Positions 51,752-60,885 of a stretch of DNA of 64,000 bases are shown here, one piece after another (the stretch's first letter is position 1; every line of letters starts with the position of its first letter). A program made the translations under genes and the position numbers. The DNA comes from Acidimicrobiales bacterium (GTDB lineage: Bacteria > Actinomycetota > Acidimicrobiia > Acidimicrobiales > JAVJTC01): the NCBI GenBank assembly GCA_040219085.1, contig JAVJTC010000009.1, forward strand, positions 1 through 64,000. Reading direction: 5' to 3'. The notes beneath the pieces are model-generated. The model was given only the letters and a program-made list of their open reading frames with translations, did not search any database and was not told the DNA's origin.

Positions 51752-53316
51752 CGACGGTGGAGGAGTCGCCCGCGGCGTCGCAACACGGCACGCCGTTCCT
51801 CGAGATCGCCGGACTCTCGAAGTCATACCCCGGTGTGAAGGCCGTCCAGAACGTGGACCTGACCTTCGTCACCGGGGAGACCGTCGGCCTGGTCGGCAAG
51901 AACGGCGCCGGCAAGAGCACGCTCATCAAGATGATCGCCGCGGCGGTGCGCCCCGACGAGGGGACCATGCACCTCGACGGCAAGGTCCTCGACCTCCACC
52001 AGCCCGTGCAGGCAACGCGTGCCGGCCTCGCATTCGTACACCAGGACCTCTACGACGTGCCCGACCTGTCGGTCGCGGAGAACGTCATGCTCGGTCTGGG
52101 ATTCCCCCGCCGCTTCGGTGGCCTCATCGACTGGCCCGAGCTCTACAGCCAGGCCCGGGCGGTGATCAACGACCTCGAGGTCGATATCGACCCGAAGACG
52201 GCCGTCGGGAGCCTCTCGGTCGCGCAGCAACGCCTCGTGATGATCGCCCGTGGGCTGGCTCAGAAGGCCCGCCTTCTCGTTCTCGACGAGCCCAGCGCCT
52301 CGCTCACCGACGAGGAGATCGACCATCTCTTCGCCGTCGTACGCCGCCTCCGAGAGCGCGGGATCGCCGTCATCTACGTGTCGCACCGACTCGAGGAGAT
52401 CTTCGAACTCACCGAGCGGGTCGTCGTCATGCGGGACGGCAGGGTTGTCGCCGACGAACGGACCGAGGATCTCGACCGCCGCAGCCTCATCACCCACATC
52501 ACGGGCCAGGAGAACGCCCAGTCGGCGCGTGAGCGGCGTGAGAGCCGTGGTATCGGCGGGCGGCCTGACACCAAGGTCGTCCTCGAGGTGACCGACATCG
52601 CCACCAACACAGGGGTCGAGGGGTGCTCGTTCGACCTGCGCGCGGGAGAGATCCTGGGGATCGGGGGCCTGGTGGGCGCAGGGCGCACGGAGCTGGTCCG
52701 GGCGATCTTCGGCGCCGACCGTCACACTCGCGGCACCATCGCCGTGCACGGTCGCCAGGTGAAGATCACCAGCCCGGTGGATGCGATGCACGCCGGGTTG
52801 GCGCTTCTGCCTGAGGATCGCAAGACCCAGGGAAACGTGATGGACTTCTCGATCCGCCACAACATCACTCTGGCGTCACTCCCCAAGCACCGGCTCATGC
52901 CCAACGTCGCCGCCCCCTCACCGGCGTCCGAGCGCAAGGAGGCGCGCAGGATCATCGAGCGCCTCGACGTCGCCACCCCCACGGACACCAAAGAGGTCCG
53001 GCTCCTGTCCGGCGGCAACCAGCAGAAGGTCGTCATCGGCCGCTGGATGTCCCAGGGAGCCGACATCTTGATCTTCGACGAGCCCACCCACGGCGTAGAC
53101 GTCGGCGGCAAGGACGAGATCTACGAGGTGATCGAGGAACTCGCCACGCAGGGCAAGGCGATCATCCTGATCTCATCGGAGTTCAACGAGCTGGTCGGCA
53201 TCTGCCACCGCGTCATCGCCATGCACGAGGGCCGTTTCGTCGGCGAGGTCGAAGGCGACGCCGTCACCGAACAGGCCATCATCGAGCTCTGCTACGGACA
53301 CACCGACGACGCCTGA
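51748..53316 (+). CDS. Sugar ABC transporter ATP-binding protein with two nucleotide-binding domains (RbsA-like)
   Basis: The 522-residue protein holds two ATPase domains. Domain 1: Walker A GKNGAGKST (about 51-59), signature replaced by LSVAQQRLVMIARGL, Walker B LLVLDEPSASL. Domain 2: the family's degenerate P-loop GLVGAGRTE (about 310), signature LLSGGNQQKVVIGRWM (about 420) and Walker B ILIFDEPTHGVDVG. This asymmetry (one weak P-loop) is usual for RbsA/MglA. ATG 51748 overlaps the permease stop by 4 bp. Confidence 0.92.
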   Translation: MTTVEESPAASQHGTPFLEIAGLSKSYPGVKAVQNVDLTFVTGETVGLVGKNGAGKSTLIKMIAAAVRPDEGTMHLDGKVLDLHQPVQATRAGLAFVHQDLYDVPDLSVAENVMLGLGFPRRFGGLIDWPELYSQARAVINDLEVDIDPKTAVGSLSVAQQRLVMIARGLAQKARLLVLDEPSASLTDEEIDHLFAVVRRLRERGIAVIYVSHRLEEIFELTERVVVMRDGRVVADERTEDLDRRSLITHITGQENAQSARERRESRGIGGRPDTKVVLEVTDIATNTGVEGCSFDLRAGEILGIGGLVGAGRTELVRAIFGADRHTRGTIAVHGRQVKITSPVDAMHAGLALLPEDRKTQGNVMDFSIRHNITLASLPKHRLMPNVAAPSPASERKEARRIIERLDVATPTDTKEVRLLSGGNQQKVVIGRWMSQGADILIFDEPTHGVDVGGKDEIYEVIEELATQGKAIILISSEFNELVGICHRVIAMHEGRFVGEVEGDAVTEQAIIELCYGHTDDA

Positions 53317-53352
53317 GCGCTCGGCACGCCCATCCTCGCAAGCCTGTGGAAG

Positions 53353-53745
53353 TCAGGTCATCTGGACGACGGCGGTGCCGGCGACGACGGGATGATCGCC
53401 ATCTCGGGCGAGCCAGACGTCGCAGGTGACGAGGTCTCCCTCGACGGCGGTGACCTTGCCGCCGGCTACCACGCGGTCACCCGCGAAGACGTTGTCGAGG
53501 AACCGCACCTTCATGTTGCGGACCTTGTCGTCACCACCGGCCCATGCGGCGAGCATCGAACCGATGTAGGCCCAGTTGTTCGGACCCTGGTTGACGGCCT
53601 TGTCTCCCATACCGAGCTTCTTCACGACCTCGACGTCCCAGTGGATGGGATTCGGGTCCTGCAGCAGAGCGGCCATCGTCTTCATCTTCTCGGTGTCGAC
53701 CGGGTCGATCACCAGCTCCGGGATCTCATCACCGACAGCGACCAT
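53353..53745 (-). CDS. MaoC-like hot-dog fold protein
   Basis: A 130-residue single hot-dog protein. DPNPIHWDVEVVKKLGMGDK (about 31-50) resembles the hydratase motif of MaoC proteins (D-x-N-P-x-H), with Asp and His of the catalytic dyad present, and NQGPNNWAYIGSML follows. It likely hydrates or dehydrates an enoyl-CoA. ATG 53745 overlaps the upstream hot-dog gene by 1 bp (TGATG); the two probably form a heterodimeric hydratase, as known for split MaoC pairs in steroid-type pathways. Confidence 0.82.
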   Translation of the reverse strand: MVAVGDEIPELVIDPVDTEKMKTMAALLQDPNPIHWDVEVVKKLGMGDKAVNQGPNNWAYIGSMLAAWAGGDDKVRNMKVRFLDNVFAGDRVVAGGKVTAVEGDLVTCDVWLARDGDHPVVAGTAVVQMT

Positions 53746-54191
53746 CAGTCGTCCCTCCTCGGGAACACGAACGCGTTTGTTGACACACCGGCCACCTCAC
53801 CCGACGAGTCGACGACATCGAGCACGAAGGTGACGATGTCGAAGACGCCGGCCTTACGGCCCTCCTTGCGCTTGATCTCGGTGATCCTCCCCTTGACCGA
53901 GTAGGTCTCGCCGAGGCGGAAGGGCTTGCGGATGTCGATCTCGGCCTCGCCGAACATCACACCACTGTCAGCGGTGGCATCGACGAGTTGAAACAGGCCG
54001 TCGATGCTGACTCCCATGCCGGCGATGGCCGCGTAGTAGCAGAACATCGGCAGCGCCACGCCGTCGACGGCCGGCGTGGCACCCACGACGTCGCGGGTCA
54101 GCCAGTCCTTGTAGTCCTCGAGCTCGTAGGTGCCGCCGGGTAGCTCATGGCCCACCATCGTGTTGAGCTCGTCGAGGTCGGGTATGGGCAC
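53745..54191 (-). CDS. Hot-dog fold dehydratase-like partner protein (FAS1-type N-terminal half)
   Basis: A 148-residue hot-dog protein without the catalytic D-x-N-P-x-H motif, beginning VPIPDLDELNTMVG; residues about 92-140 (EIDIRKPFRLGETYSVKGRI) form the sheet core. It is the expected non-catalytic partner of the MaoC-like protein. GTG 54191 follows GAGAGGACAC, which is why I prefer it to longer readings. Co-translated with the next gene. Confidence 0.75.
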   Translation of the reverse strand: MPIPDLDELNTMVGHELPGGTYELEDYKDWLTRDVVGATPAVDGVALPMFCYYAAIAGMGVSIDGLFQLVDATADSGVMFGEAEIDIRKPFRLGETYSVKGRITEIKRKEGRKAGVFDIVTFVLDVVDSSGEVAGVSTNAFVFPRRDD

Positions 54192-54256
54192 GTGTGGTGT
54201 CCTCTCTCGTCTTCGTGTCTGGTCAGTGGCTGATCGGATCGCACCGCCGGGAGGCG

Positions 54257-55339
54257 CTACCAGCGACACGCCTCGGGGATCGCCGGATGCGTCGGGGCCG
54301 GGTACTTGGCGTGCAGCGGCTGCACGACCTCCTCGCCGAAGCGGAGGATCTGCTCGCGGGTGGCCTCGAACGACGGTCCGGACACCATCCGGAAACGGAT
54401 CGTGAAGTAATCCACGCCGAGCTCGGTGTGATACTGCTCGAGCCGCTCACGACACTGCTCGGGCGTGCCGACGATGATGTGCGGACGAGCCGAGTCCGCA
54501 GTGATCTTCTCGGGCGAGTCGAACTCGGGGTGATGGGCCAGGATCCCCTGCCGGCAGTAGAAACGCATCTCGTCCACGTAGTGCGTGCCGAACTGGGCGG
54601 CCGCGTCCTCGAAGGAGTCCGCCACCCAGCCGTTGCGCATGAGGACGATGAAAGGCTCCTTGCCCTCCTCCTGCGCTGTGCGGCGGTAGGCCCCGGCCTG
54701 CTCCTCCCACACCGCGGGCAGGATCGGGAAGTCGTCGCAGGTCCAGGACTCCGCGTAGCGGCCGCAGCGGGCGATGGACTTCGGGAACTGACCGCCACCC
54801 CAGAACGGGAAGCGGGGCTGCTGATAGGAGTTGGGCGTCAGCAACCCGTCGCGGACCTCGTGGAAGTCCGAACTCCAGTCGAAGCGCTCACCCTTGGACG
54901 CGAGCGCCTTCTCGATGAGCTCGACACCGTCGAGAAAGCGGCCGAGCATCCGTTCGGAGGGCACACCGAACTGGCCCCAGTAGCCGTCGTGGTAGCCCCG
55001 GCCCCAGGTCATGTAGAGGCGGCCCTTGGAGATGTTGTCGATCAGCGCACACTGCTCGGCCACGTGCATGGGGTGGTAGAGCGTGTTCACGAGGCAGTAC
55101 GAACCGAGTGCGACCCGTTCGGTCTCGTGGGCGAGGATCATCAAGAGGTTGAGGGGCGAACCGAAGTACGACTCGGTACGTCCGTGACGGTCCGGGACCT
55201 GGATCGAGTGGAACCCGGCCTGTTCGGCCAGGATCCCCTCGGTGATCATCGCGTCGAGAGTCGCAGAGGCGTTCTCGGGCGTCGGCAGGGGCTGGTCGTA
55301 CCCACCGGCGTTCGTGTCGATGAGGTAGCCGATGCGCAT
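54257..55339 (-). CDS. LLM-class F420-dependent oxidoreductase
   Basis: A 360-residue luciferase-like TIM-barrel enzyme: EQAGFHSIQVPDRHGR (about 38-53), LGSYCLVNTLYHPMHVAEQC (about 77-96), WGRGYHDGYWGQFGVPSERM (about 111-130) and PFWGGGQFPKSIARCGRYAE (about 172-191), plus VGTPEQCRERLEQYHTELGV late. F420 or FMN dependence cannot be separated by eye. It lies in the P450/acyl-CoA ligase operon, with 13 bp to the ligase gene, so it probably reduces or oxygenates the pathway intermediate. Confidence 0.87.
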   Translation of the reverse strand: MRIGYLIDTNAGGYDQPLPTPENASATLDAMITEGILAEQAGFHSIQVPDRHGRTESYFGSPLNLLMILAHETERVALGSYCLVNTLYHPMHVAEQCALIDNISKGRLYMTWGRGYHDGYWGQFGVPSERMLGRFLDGVELIEKALASKGERFDWSSDFHEVRDGLLTPNSYQQPRFPFWGGGQFPKSIARCGRYAESWTCDDFPILPAVWEEQAGAYRRTAQEEGKEPFIVLMRNGWVADSFEDAAAQFGTHYVDEMRFYCRQGILAHHPEFDSPEKITADSARPHIIVGTPEQCRERLEQYHTELGVDYFTIRFRMVSGPSFEATREQILRFGEEVVQPLHAKYPAPTHPAIPEACRW

Positions 55340-55352
55340 GCGACAGCCCCTC

Positions 55353-56912
55353 TCAGACCTGTCGCTCGTTGTCTTCCCAGTACGGCGCCCGCAGATCCCG
55401 CTTGAGGATCTTGCCGGTGGGCGCCTTGGGGAGCGAGTCGATGAACTCGACGGAGCGGGGCTTCTGGTACGACGCGAGGTTCTCGCGGGCCGTGTCGATG
55501 ATCTCCTGCTCGGTCGCCTCGGTCCCCGGCTTCAACACGACGTAGGCCTTGACCGACTCACCCCACTCGTCGTCGGGGATCCCGATGACGGCCACCTCGA
55601 GGACATTGGGATGCTTCGAGATGGCCTCCTCGACCTGCACGGAGTAGATGTTCTCGCCCCCGGAGATGATCATGTCCTTGGCCCGGTCCACGATGAAGAC
55701 GTAACGCTCCTCGTCCATGGTGGCCATGTCCCCCGTCCACATCCAGCCGTCCTTGATCGTCTCGGCCGTGAGGTCCGGGCGGCGGAAGTAACCGACCATG
55801 TTGGCCTCGGACTTCACGATGATCTCGCCGGCCGTCTCGCCGTCGCAGGGGACGTCGTTGCCCTCGGGGTCCACGACGCGCACCGAGCTTATGAAGCCCT
55901 CCCGGCCACACGACTTGAGGCGCTCGGGGTGGTAGTCGTCGCCGATCGCCCGGATGTGGTCCTCCTGGGACAGGAAGCACATGGTCGTGCCCTCGGTCTG
56001 GCCGTAGCCCTGGATGAGGGTGCACGGGAACTTGTCCAACGCCTCGGCGATCACCCGCGACGGCATCGGCCCACCGCCGTACTGGATGTTGCGCAGGCTC
56101 GAGATGTCGTAGTCGTCGAAGTTCTCGACGGCCATCATCCAGTTGAGCATCGTCGTCACACCCAGGAACGCGGAGACCTTCTCCTTCTCGATGAGCTCCA
56201 TCGCGAGCTTCGCGTCGAAGTTCATGAGCACGAGCGGGCAGCCGTGCGCGAGGTAGTTGATGGCCAACACGACCGGGATGTGGAACATCTGGCCGGTCAA
56301 CATGTAGACGTCGCTGGGGACGATCCGTTCGGCCACGGTCTGGTTGAGCATGCCGTGGAACACCGAGTTGTGCGTGTGCAGCGCGCCCTTGGACTCGCCG
56401 GTCGTGCCGCCGGTGTACAAGATGAACAGCGGGTCGTCGCCACCGAGCTCGGCGGAGCCGGCGGGCTCCGCGTCGGAGGCCCGTTCGATCATGGCCTCGT
56501 AGCTGCCGTCGCCACCTTCGCCGTAGCTGATCCAGTGCTCGACGCACTCCACCTGGGTCATGATCTCGTCGGCCACCCCGACGAACTGCCCCTGGGTGAT
56601 GAAGACCTTCGGCTCGGCGCCGTTGATGATCCTCGCGAGCTCGGGCGCGGAGAGCCGCCAGTTCAGCGGCTGGGTGATGAGCCCGCACCGTCCGGCGGCG
56701 AAGTACAGGGCCGCGTACTCCACGGAGTTCTGGCTCAGGATGCCGACGCGGTCACCACGCTCGAGGCCGAGCGCCATGAGCCCGTTGGCCAGACGACGCA
56801 CGTGCTCGTCGAGCTGCGCGAAAGTCACCCGGGTCCCGGTGGTCGCGTCGATGATCGCCTCGTTGTCCGGCGTCTGGCGGGCCCACTTGGCCGGGATCAT
56901 CCCGATGTTCAT
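55353..56912 (-). CDS. Acyl-CoA synthetase (AMP-binding family)
   Basis: A 519-residue ligase that activates a carboxylic acid to its CoA thioester through an acyl-AMP. Seen: P-loop LYTGGTTGESKGALHTH (about 155-171), GYGQTEGTT (about 293), IVDRAKDMIISGGENIY (about 405-421; hinge) and the catalytic lysine in PTGKILKRDLR near the C-terminus. The broad family covers fatty, aromatic and steroid-side-chain acids. ATG 56912 follows AGGAGA. Member of the seven-gene leftward operon. Confidence 0.92.
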   Translation of the reverse strand: MNIGMIPAKWARQTPDNEAIIDATTGTRVTFAQLDEHVRRLANGLMALGLERGDRVGILSQNSVEYAALYFAAGRCGLITQPLNWRLSAPELARIINGAEPKVFITQGQFVGVADEIMTQVECVEHWISYGEGGDGSYEAMIERASDAEPAGSAELGGDDPLFILYTGGTTGESKGALHTHNSVFHGMLNQTVAERIVPSDVYMLTGQMFHIPVVLAINYLAHGCPLVLMNFDAKLAMELIEKEKVSAFLGVTTMLNWMMAVENFDDYDISSLRNIQYGGGPMPSRVIAEALDKFPCTLIQGYGQTEGTTMCFLSQEDHIRAIGDDYHPERLKSCGREGFISSVRVVDPEGNDVPCDGETAGEIIVKSEANMVGYFRRPDLTAETIKDGWMWTGDMATMDEERYVFIVDRAKDMIISGGENIYSVQVEEAISKHPNVLEVAVIGIPDDEWGESVKAYVVLKPGTEATEQEIIDTARENLASYQKPRSVEFIDSLPKAPTGKILKRDLRAPYWEDNERQV

Positions 56913-57003
56913 CCTGAGTCTCCTGTCGTGTCGTACGGGGAACACGCGGCGGGGCGGCGTGACCTGGAGGCCACGACCACCCCGGCACGGGGTCGGGCCT
57001 GTC

Positions 57004-57408
57004 TCAGTAGGGGAGATCGAGAAGCAGGTGACGCTTCTTGAGCTTCCACTCGCCGTCGACGAGGACGACGTCGTCGGTGTATACGCCGCTCGAGATGACG
57101 GTGAGTGCACCGTCCTTGACCGTGATGAGGGTGAGATACGAGACGGTCGTCGCAGATGTCTCGGTCTCGTTCTGGAAGAAGATGTTGGTGACGACGTGAC
57201 GACGCTGGTCGTCCTGGTCCTCGAGCGAACCCTCGAAGAGACCGTTGATGGTCTCGCGGCCCTCGAAGATCATCGGATCGTTGCCCGTGATCACGAGCTC
57301 GAAGACGCCGTCGTCCACGAACATGTTCAGCAGGAAGTCGAGGTCGGGCGTGTCGTACGCGACCCCGGCACGGTTGAGAAGTTCGGTGATGGCTTGCTTG
57401 TCGGCCAT
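57004..57408 (-). CDS. SnoaL/NTF2-like fold protein
   Basis: A 134-residue cone-fold (NTF2-like) protein: N-terminal helices KQAITELLNRAGVAYDTPDL, then LLNMFVDDGVFELVI and RETINGLFEG, and a C-terminal strand run ending LKKRHLLLDLPY. Such proteins act as isomerases, hydratases or simply ligand carriers in steroid and polyketide pathways; a Tyr (17) and Asp (18, 21) lie where the active site usually is. ATG 57408 follows AGGAGACAC. Part of the P450 operon. Confidence 0.8.
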   Translation of the reverse strand: MADKQAITELLNRAGVAYDTPDLDFLLNMFVDDGVFELVITGNDPMIFEGRETINGLFEGSLEDQDDQRRHVVTNIFFQNETETSATTVSYLTLITVKDGALTVISSGVYTDDVVLVDGEWKLKKRHLLLDLPY

Positions 57409-57464
57409 TGTGATGTGTCTCCTGTCGGAAGGGCTTGCTGGTGGACCTGATGGGTGAAGGTGGC

Positions 57465-58277
57465 TCAGATGATGCCGAGGTCGCTCGCCTGGCCACGCCA
57501 TGCGAGTGAGCCACCGTCGATGAGGTAGTAGGCGCCGTTGATGAAGCTCGCCTCGGGGCTGGCCAGGAAGCAGACGAGTTCTGCGACCTCCTCAGGCCTG
57601 CCCAGGCGGGGGATCAAGGCGGTCCCGATGAGCGCCTTCTCGAACGCTTCGGGATCGTCGGACTGCTTGACGAACTCGGTGACCATCTCCGTGGCGATCG
57701 CCGTGGGCCCGTAGCAGTTGACGCGGATGCCGTACTTCGCCAGATCCACCGCGGCGTTCTGGGTCTGGAGGCGGATCCCGCCCTTGGAGGTGCCGTAGGC
57801 CGAGTTCATCGGGTAGCCGGACTGCGCACCGGTCGACGCCGCGTTGACGACGGCCGCGTTGTCACTCTCCTTGAGATAGGGCACCGCGAACTTCGTGCAG
57901 ACCCAGGGGGCGATGGCGTTGATCTCGACGACCTTGCGGAACACGTCGATCGGCATGTTCTCGACATCGCACTGATCGGGCGGCGCGAACATCGTCTCGT
58001 GCACGCCGGCGTTGTTGTGCAGGACGTCGATACCGCCGAAGGCATCCGCGGCGGCGGCCATCAGCGCCTCCACCTGGGTGGCGTCGGTCACGTCGCAGTG
58101 CTGGTACACGGCTTCACCGCCGGCCTCGCGGATCGACGCCGCGACACCCTCGCCCTTGTCGTCGTTCAGGTCTGAGACGACGACCTTGGCACCCTTGGCC
58201 GCGGCGACGCGGGCGGTGGCCTCTCCGATTCCCGTCGCGCTGCCGGTGATGACGAAGCGCAGTCCTTCAACGCCCAT
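57465..58277 (-). CDS. Short-chain dehydrogenase/reductase
   Basis: A 270-residue classical SDR: cofactor motif TGSATGIG (11-18), VVSDLND (Asp after the second strand, hence NAD preference), NNAG (about 88-91), catalytic Ser in VNAASTGAQ and Tyr-x3-Lys in SAYGTSKGG (about 160-168). It oxidises a hydroxyl or reduces a ketone in the pathway. ATG 58277 follows an AGGGAGAG site. It sits between the P450 and SnoaL-like genes. Confidence 0.92.
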   Translation of the reverse strand: MGVEGLRFVITGSATGIGEATARVAAAKGAKVVVSDLNDDKGEGVAASIREAGGEAVYQHCDVTDATQVEALMAAAADAFGGIDVLHNNAGVHETMFAPPDQCDVENMPIDVFRKVVEINAIAPWVCTKFAVPYLKESDNAAVVNAASTGAQSGYPMNSAYGTSKGGIRLQTQNAAVDLAKYGIRVNCYGPTAIATEMVTEFVKQSDDPEAFEKALIGTALIPRLGRPEEVAELVCFLASPEASFINGAYYLIDGGSLAWRGQASDLGII

Positions 58278-58356
58278 GGTTCTCTCCCTGTGGTCGGCGA
58301 TCTGATCGTTGGTTCCCCAGCGGTCGCATTGTGACGGCGCGCCGGGCCCCGATGGG

Positions 58357-58380
58357 CTTCACGCCGATGCGGGCGTGAAG
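58357..58380. other. Inverted repeat across the P450 stop codon
   Basis: CTTCACGCC (58357-58365) and GGCGTGAAG (58372-58380) form a perfect 9-bp stem with a 6-base loop. The P450 stop (58359-58361) is inside the left arm. It lies between the P450 and SDR genes of one operon, so an mRNA-stabilising or translation-tuning role is more likely than termination. Confidence 0.35.
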
Positions 58381-59570
58381 GTGAGCGGCATCGACACCGG
58401 CGCGCGGGTAAAGACCCCCACGGGCGTCGGCGGTCCGCCGGCGAAGGCGATGTTCTCCATCGCGTCGAGCAGCCGGTTGGTGCCGATCTCGACCTCGGTC
58501 TTCGACAACATCGCGCCGATGCAGAAGTGGCGGCCGAGCGCGAAGGCCGTGTGGTTGGCGGCGGCGGAGAAGGCCTTGGCGACGTCGAGGTCGTCGCGGT
58601 GGATGTCGAAACGGTCGGGGTCGGTGTACACGTCGGGGTCCCGGTTGGCGGCTGCGATGAGGCTGGTGATCGTCGAGCCCTCCGCAATGGTCACGCCGCC
58701 GATCTCGACGTCTTCAGCCGCCTGGCGCATGATCATCTGGACCGGCGGTGAGTGTCGCAGCGTCTCGGCGAACGCCGCCTCGATCAGCGACCGGTCCTCC
58801 CGCACCGCGGCGAGCTGGTCAGGGTTGGCGACGAGGTTCATGAACATGTTCGCCATGGCCTTGTCGGTGGTCTCGCCCCCGGCCACCAGCAACAACGAGA
58901 CGAAGGCCTTGATGTCGACGTCGGACAGCTGCTCACCGTCGACCTCGGCGGTGCACAGCGTGGAGAGGAGATCGTCGCCGGGGTTCTCACGCCGCTGCGC
59001 GATGATCGGCAACATGTAGTCCTGGAGTTCCTCCTTCGTGGCCAGGCCCTGCGCCGTCACGTCGGGGTCCTGGGTCAGGTTGGACAGGAACGCCATGATC
59101 GAGTGGTACCAACGGTTGAATCGGTCGTGGTCGGACTTGTCGAGGCCCAACATGTCGACGATCACGTTGATGGGGAACCGGACCGTGAACTGGTCGACGA
59201 GGTCGACCTTCCCGTCCATGGCGAACCCTTCGATCAGATCCACGGCGTTCTTGTCGATCACCGGTACGAAGTGATCCCGCAGCTCCCCACCGCGGAACGC
59301 GGGGGCGATGAGGTTGCGGGTGACCGAGTGCTCGCGACCCTCCATCTGCAGGATGGTCCGACCGTGCACCGGCTCGAGCTGCCACGCGTAGTTGTCGGAG
59401 TTGAACTCCTTCGTCTTGAAGGAGCGGGCGACGTCGTCGAAGCGCGACAGAATCCAGCACTGCATGCCTTCGTGCCAGGTGACCGGATGGTTGCGCCGAA
59501 GCTCGTGGAGCAGCGGGTTCGGATCGGCCGCGAACGCGGGCGACAAGATGTCCGGCGCAACGTCTGCCAT
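58359..59570 (-). CDS. Cytochrome P450
   Basis: A 403-residue P450. Heme-binding loop FALGRHFCIGAMLSK with the axial Cys (about 347-350), I-helix LLVAGGETTDKAM (about 235-247), K-helix ETLR (about 282) and the meander. The I-helix has AGGETT, close to the oxygen-activation motif. It hydroxylates a hydrophobic substrate and needs a ferredoxin and reductase, neither of which is in this operon. ATG 59570 (MADVAPD) was preferred to longer readings. First gene of the seven-gene operon; divergent from the ABC exporter genes. Confidence 0.93.
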   Translation of the reverse strand: MADVAPDILSPAFAADPNPLLHELRRNHPVTWHEGMQCWILSRFDDVARSFKTKEFNSDNYAWQLEPVHGRTILQMEGREHSVTRNLIAPAFRGGELRDHFVPVIDKNAVDLIEGFAMDGKVDLVDQFTVRFPINVIVDMLGLDKSDHDRFNRWYHSIMAFLSNLTQDPDVTAQGLATKEELQDYMLPIIAQRRENPGDDLLSTLCTAEVDGEQLSDVDIKAFVSLLLVAGGETTDKAMANMFMNLVANPDQLAAVREDRSLIEAAFAETLRHSPPVQMIMRQAAEDVEIGGVTIAEGSTITSLIAAANRDPDVYTDPDRFDIHRDDLDVAKAFSAAANHTAFALGRHFCIGAMLSKTEVEIGTNRLLDAMENIAFAGGPPTPVGVFTRAPVSMPLTFTPASA

Positions 59571-59606
59571 GTGGTGTGACCCCCCGTCACCAACCGGTCG
59601 TTTGGT

Positions 59607-59620
59607 GTACCGGACGGTAC
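59607..59620. promoter_or_regulatory. Palindromic operator candidate between the P450 operon and the ABC exporter
   Basis: GTACCG-GA-CGGTAC is a perfect 14-bp inverted repeat 37 bases upstream of the P450 start, in a 184-bp divergent spacer. GTACCGNNCGGTAC-type sites are typical of TetR-family repressors of lipid and steroid catabolism. No TetR gene is in the window. Confidence 0.55.
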
Positions 59621-59754
59621 CAGTCGCCTCCGACCCCCTCAAGGTCGTGCCGCTCGGCTCGCCGGCCGCCCGCACCGCTTGGTATTCTGAGCGGTGAAGA
59701 CGACCGCGCCCCGCGGCGGCGACCCGAGCCCCCACCCCCACGGATCCTCGACCG

Positions 59755-60885
59755 ATGTTCCTCGCGCTGAGAGAGATGGCACGGGCCAAGGTCCGGTTCG
59801 GACTCCTCGTGGCGGCCCTCGGACTGCTCGTGTTCCTCATCCTGTTCCAGCAGTCGCTGCGCGACGGGCTGATCTCGTCGTTCATCGGCGCTGTCGAGAA
59901 CCAGAATGCCCCGGTTCTCGTGTATTCGCTGGACGGACAGCGCGTCATCCAGGGCAGCGTCATGACGGCCGAGTTGGAGTCCCTCGTCGAGACGACCCCG
60001 GGCGTCGGCGCGGCCGCACGGGTCGGCCAGGGGACCTTCACCGGCGTTCCCGACGGCGGCGACGAGCGCTTCGACACCACGATCATCGGCTACGAGGCCT
60101 CCGTTGGGCTCGGTGCCCCCGAGACGCTCGTCACGGGCCGCCTCCCCGCCGCGCCGGGTGAGGCCGTGGCGAGCGAGGCCTCCGCGCCCGACGGCTTCGA
60201 CGTCGGTGACAGCGTGACGATCCTGCCCGGCGGCACCCGCGTGACGATCGTGGGGCTCGCACGCAACGCACAGCTCAACGCCTCGCCGACACTGTTCACC
60301 CACTACGACACGTGGGTCGACGTCACCACCTCGGTCAATCCCGACGCAGGCACCCCGGTGCCCAACATCATGGCCGTCTCCCCCGCCGAGGGGGTGAGTC
60401 CCGACGCCCTCGTCGAGGCGATCAACGAGCGTTCGCCGGACCTCGACGCCCTCACGCGGTCCGATGCAGCAGCCGAGACCCCGGGCGTGTCGCAGGTCCA
60501 GCAGTCCTTCTCGATCATCTTCGGGCTCTACGGACTCGTCGTACCGTGCATCACCGGGCTGTTCTTCCTCATCGTCACCTTCCAGAAAGCCGGCGCCCTG
60601 ACCCTTCTGCGGGCGATCGGCGCACCGGCCCACCGCCTGGTCACGTCGCTGTTGATCCAGGTCACGATCATCGTCGTGAGCGGCTACGCGCTCGGCACGC
60701 TCCTCTACACGCCACTGTCGAGGCGGCGCATCGGCGGGATACAGCTGTCCTTCGAAACCGCGGCGGTGGTCGGCTGGGCGATAGCTCTGACCGTCCTGGC
60801 CCTCGTCAGCGCGGCGTTCGCAGCCCGGCGGGTCCTGCGGATAGACCCGATCGAGGCCACCACCGGCGCGGGAGTCGGGACATGA
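59755..60885 (+). CDS. ABC transporter permease (MacB/FtsX type), subunit 1
   Basis: A 376-residue permease with one N-terminal helix (FGLLVAALGLLVFLILFQQS), an extracellular domain of about 220 residues, and three C-terminal helices (FSIIFGLYGLVVPCITGLFF; TLLRAIGAPAHRLVTSLLIQ; VVGWAIALTVLALVSAAFAA), the FtsX/LolC layout. Two such subunits with an ATPase form an exporter or membrane mechanotransmitter; DevBC/LolCDE are the nearest known types. ATG 59755 begins MFLALREMARAK. Its stop overlaps the next gene by 4 bp. Confidence 0.85.
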   Translation: MFLALREMARAKVRFGLLVAALGLLVFLILFQQSLRDGLISSFIGAVENQNAPVLVYSLDGQRVIQGSVMTAELESLVETTPGVGAAARVGQGTFTGVPDGGDERFDTTIIGYEASVGLGAPETLVTGRLPAAPGEAVASEASAPDGFDVGDSVTILPGGTRVTIVGLARNAQLNASPTLFTHYDTWVDVTTSVNPDAGTPVPNIMAVSPAEGVSPDALVEAINERSPDLDALTRSDAAAETPGVSQVQQSFSIIFGLYGLVVPCITGLFFLIVTFQKAGALTLLRAIGAPAHRLVTSLLIQVTIIVVSGYALGTLLYTPLSRRRIGGIQLSFETAAVVGWAIALTVLALVSAAFAARRVLRIDPIEATTGAGVGT

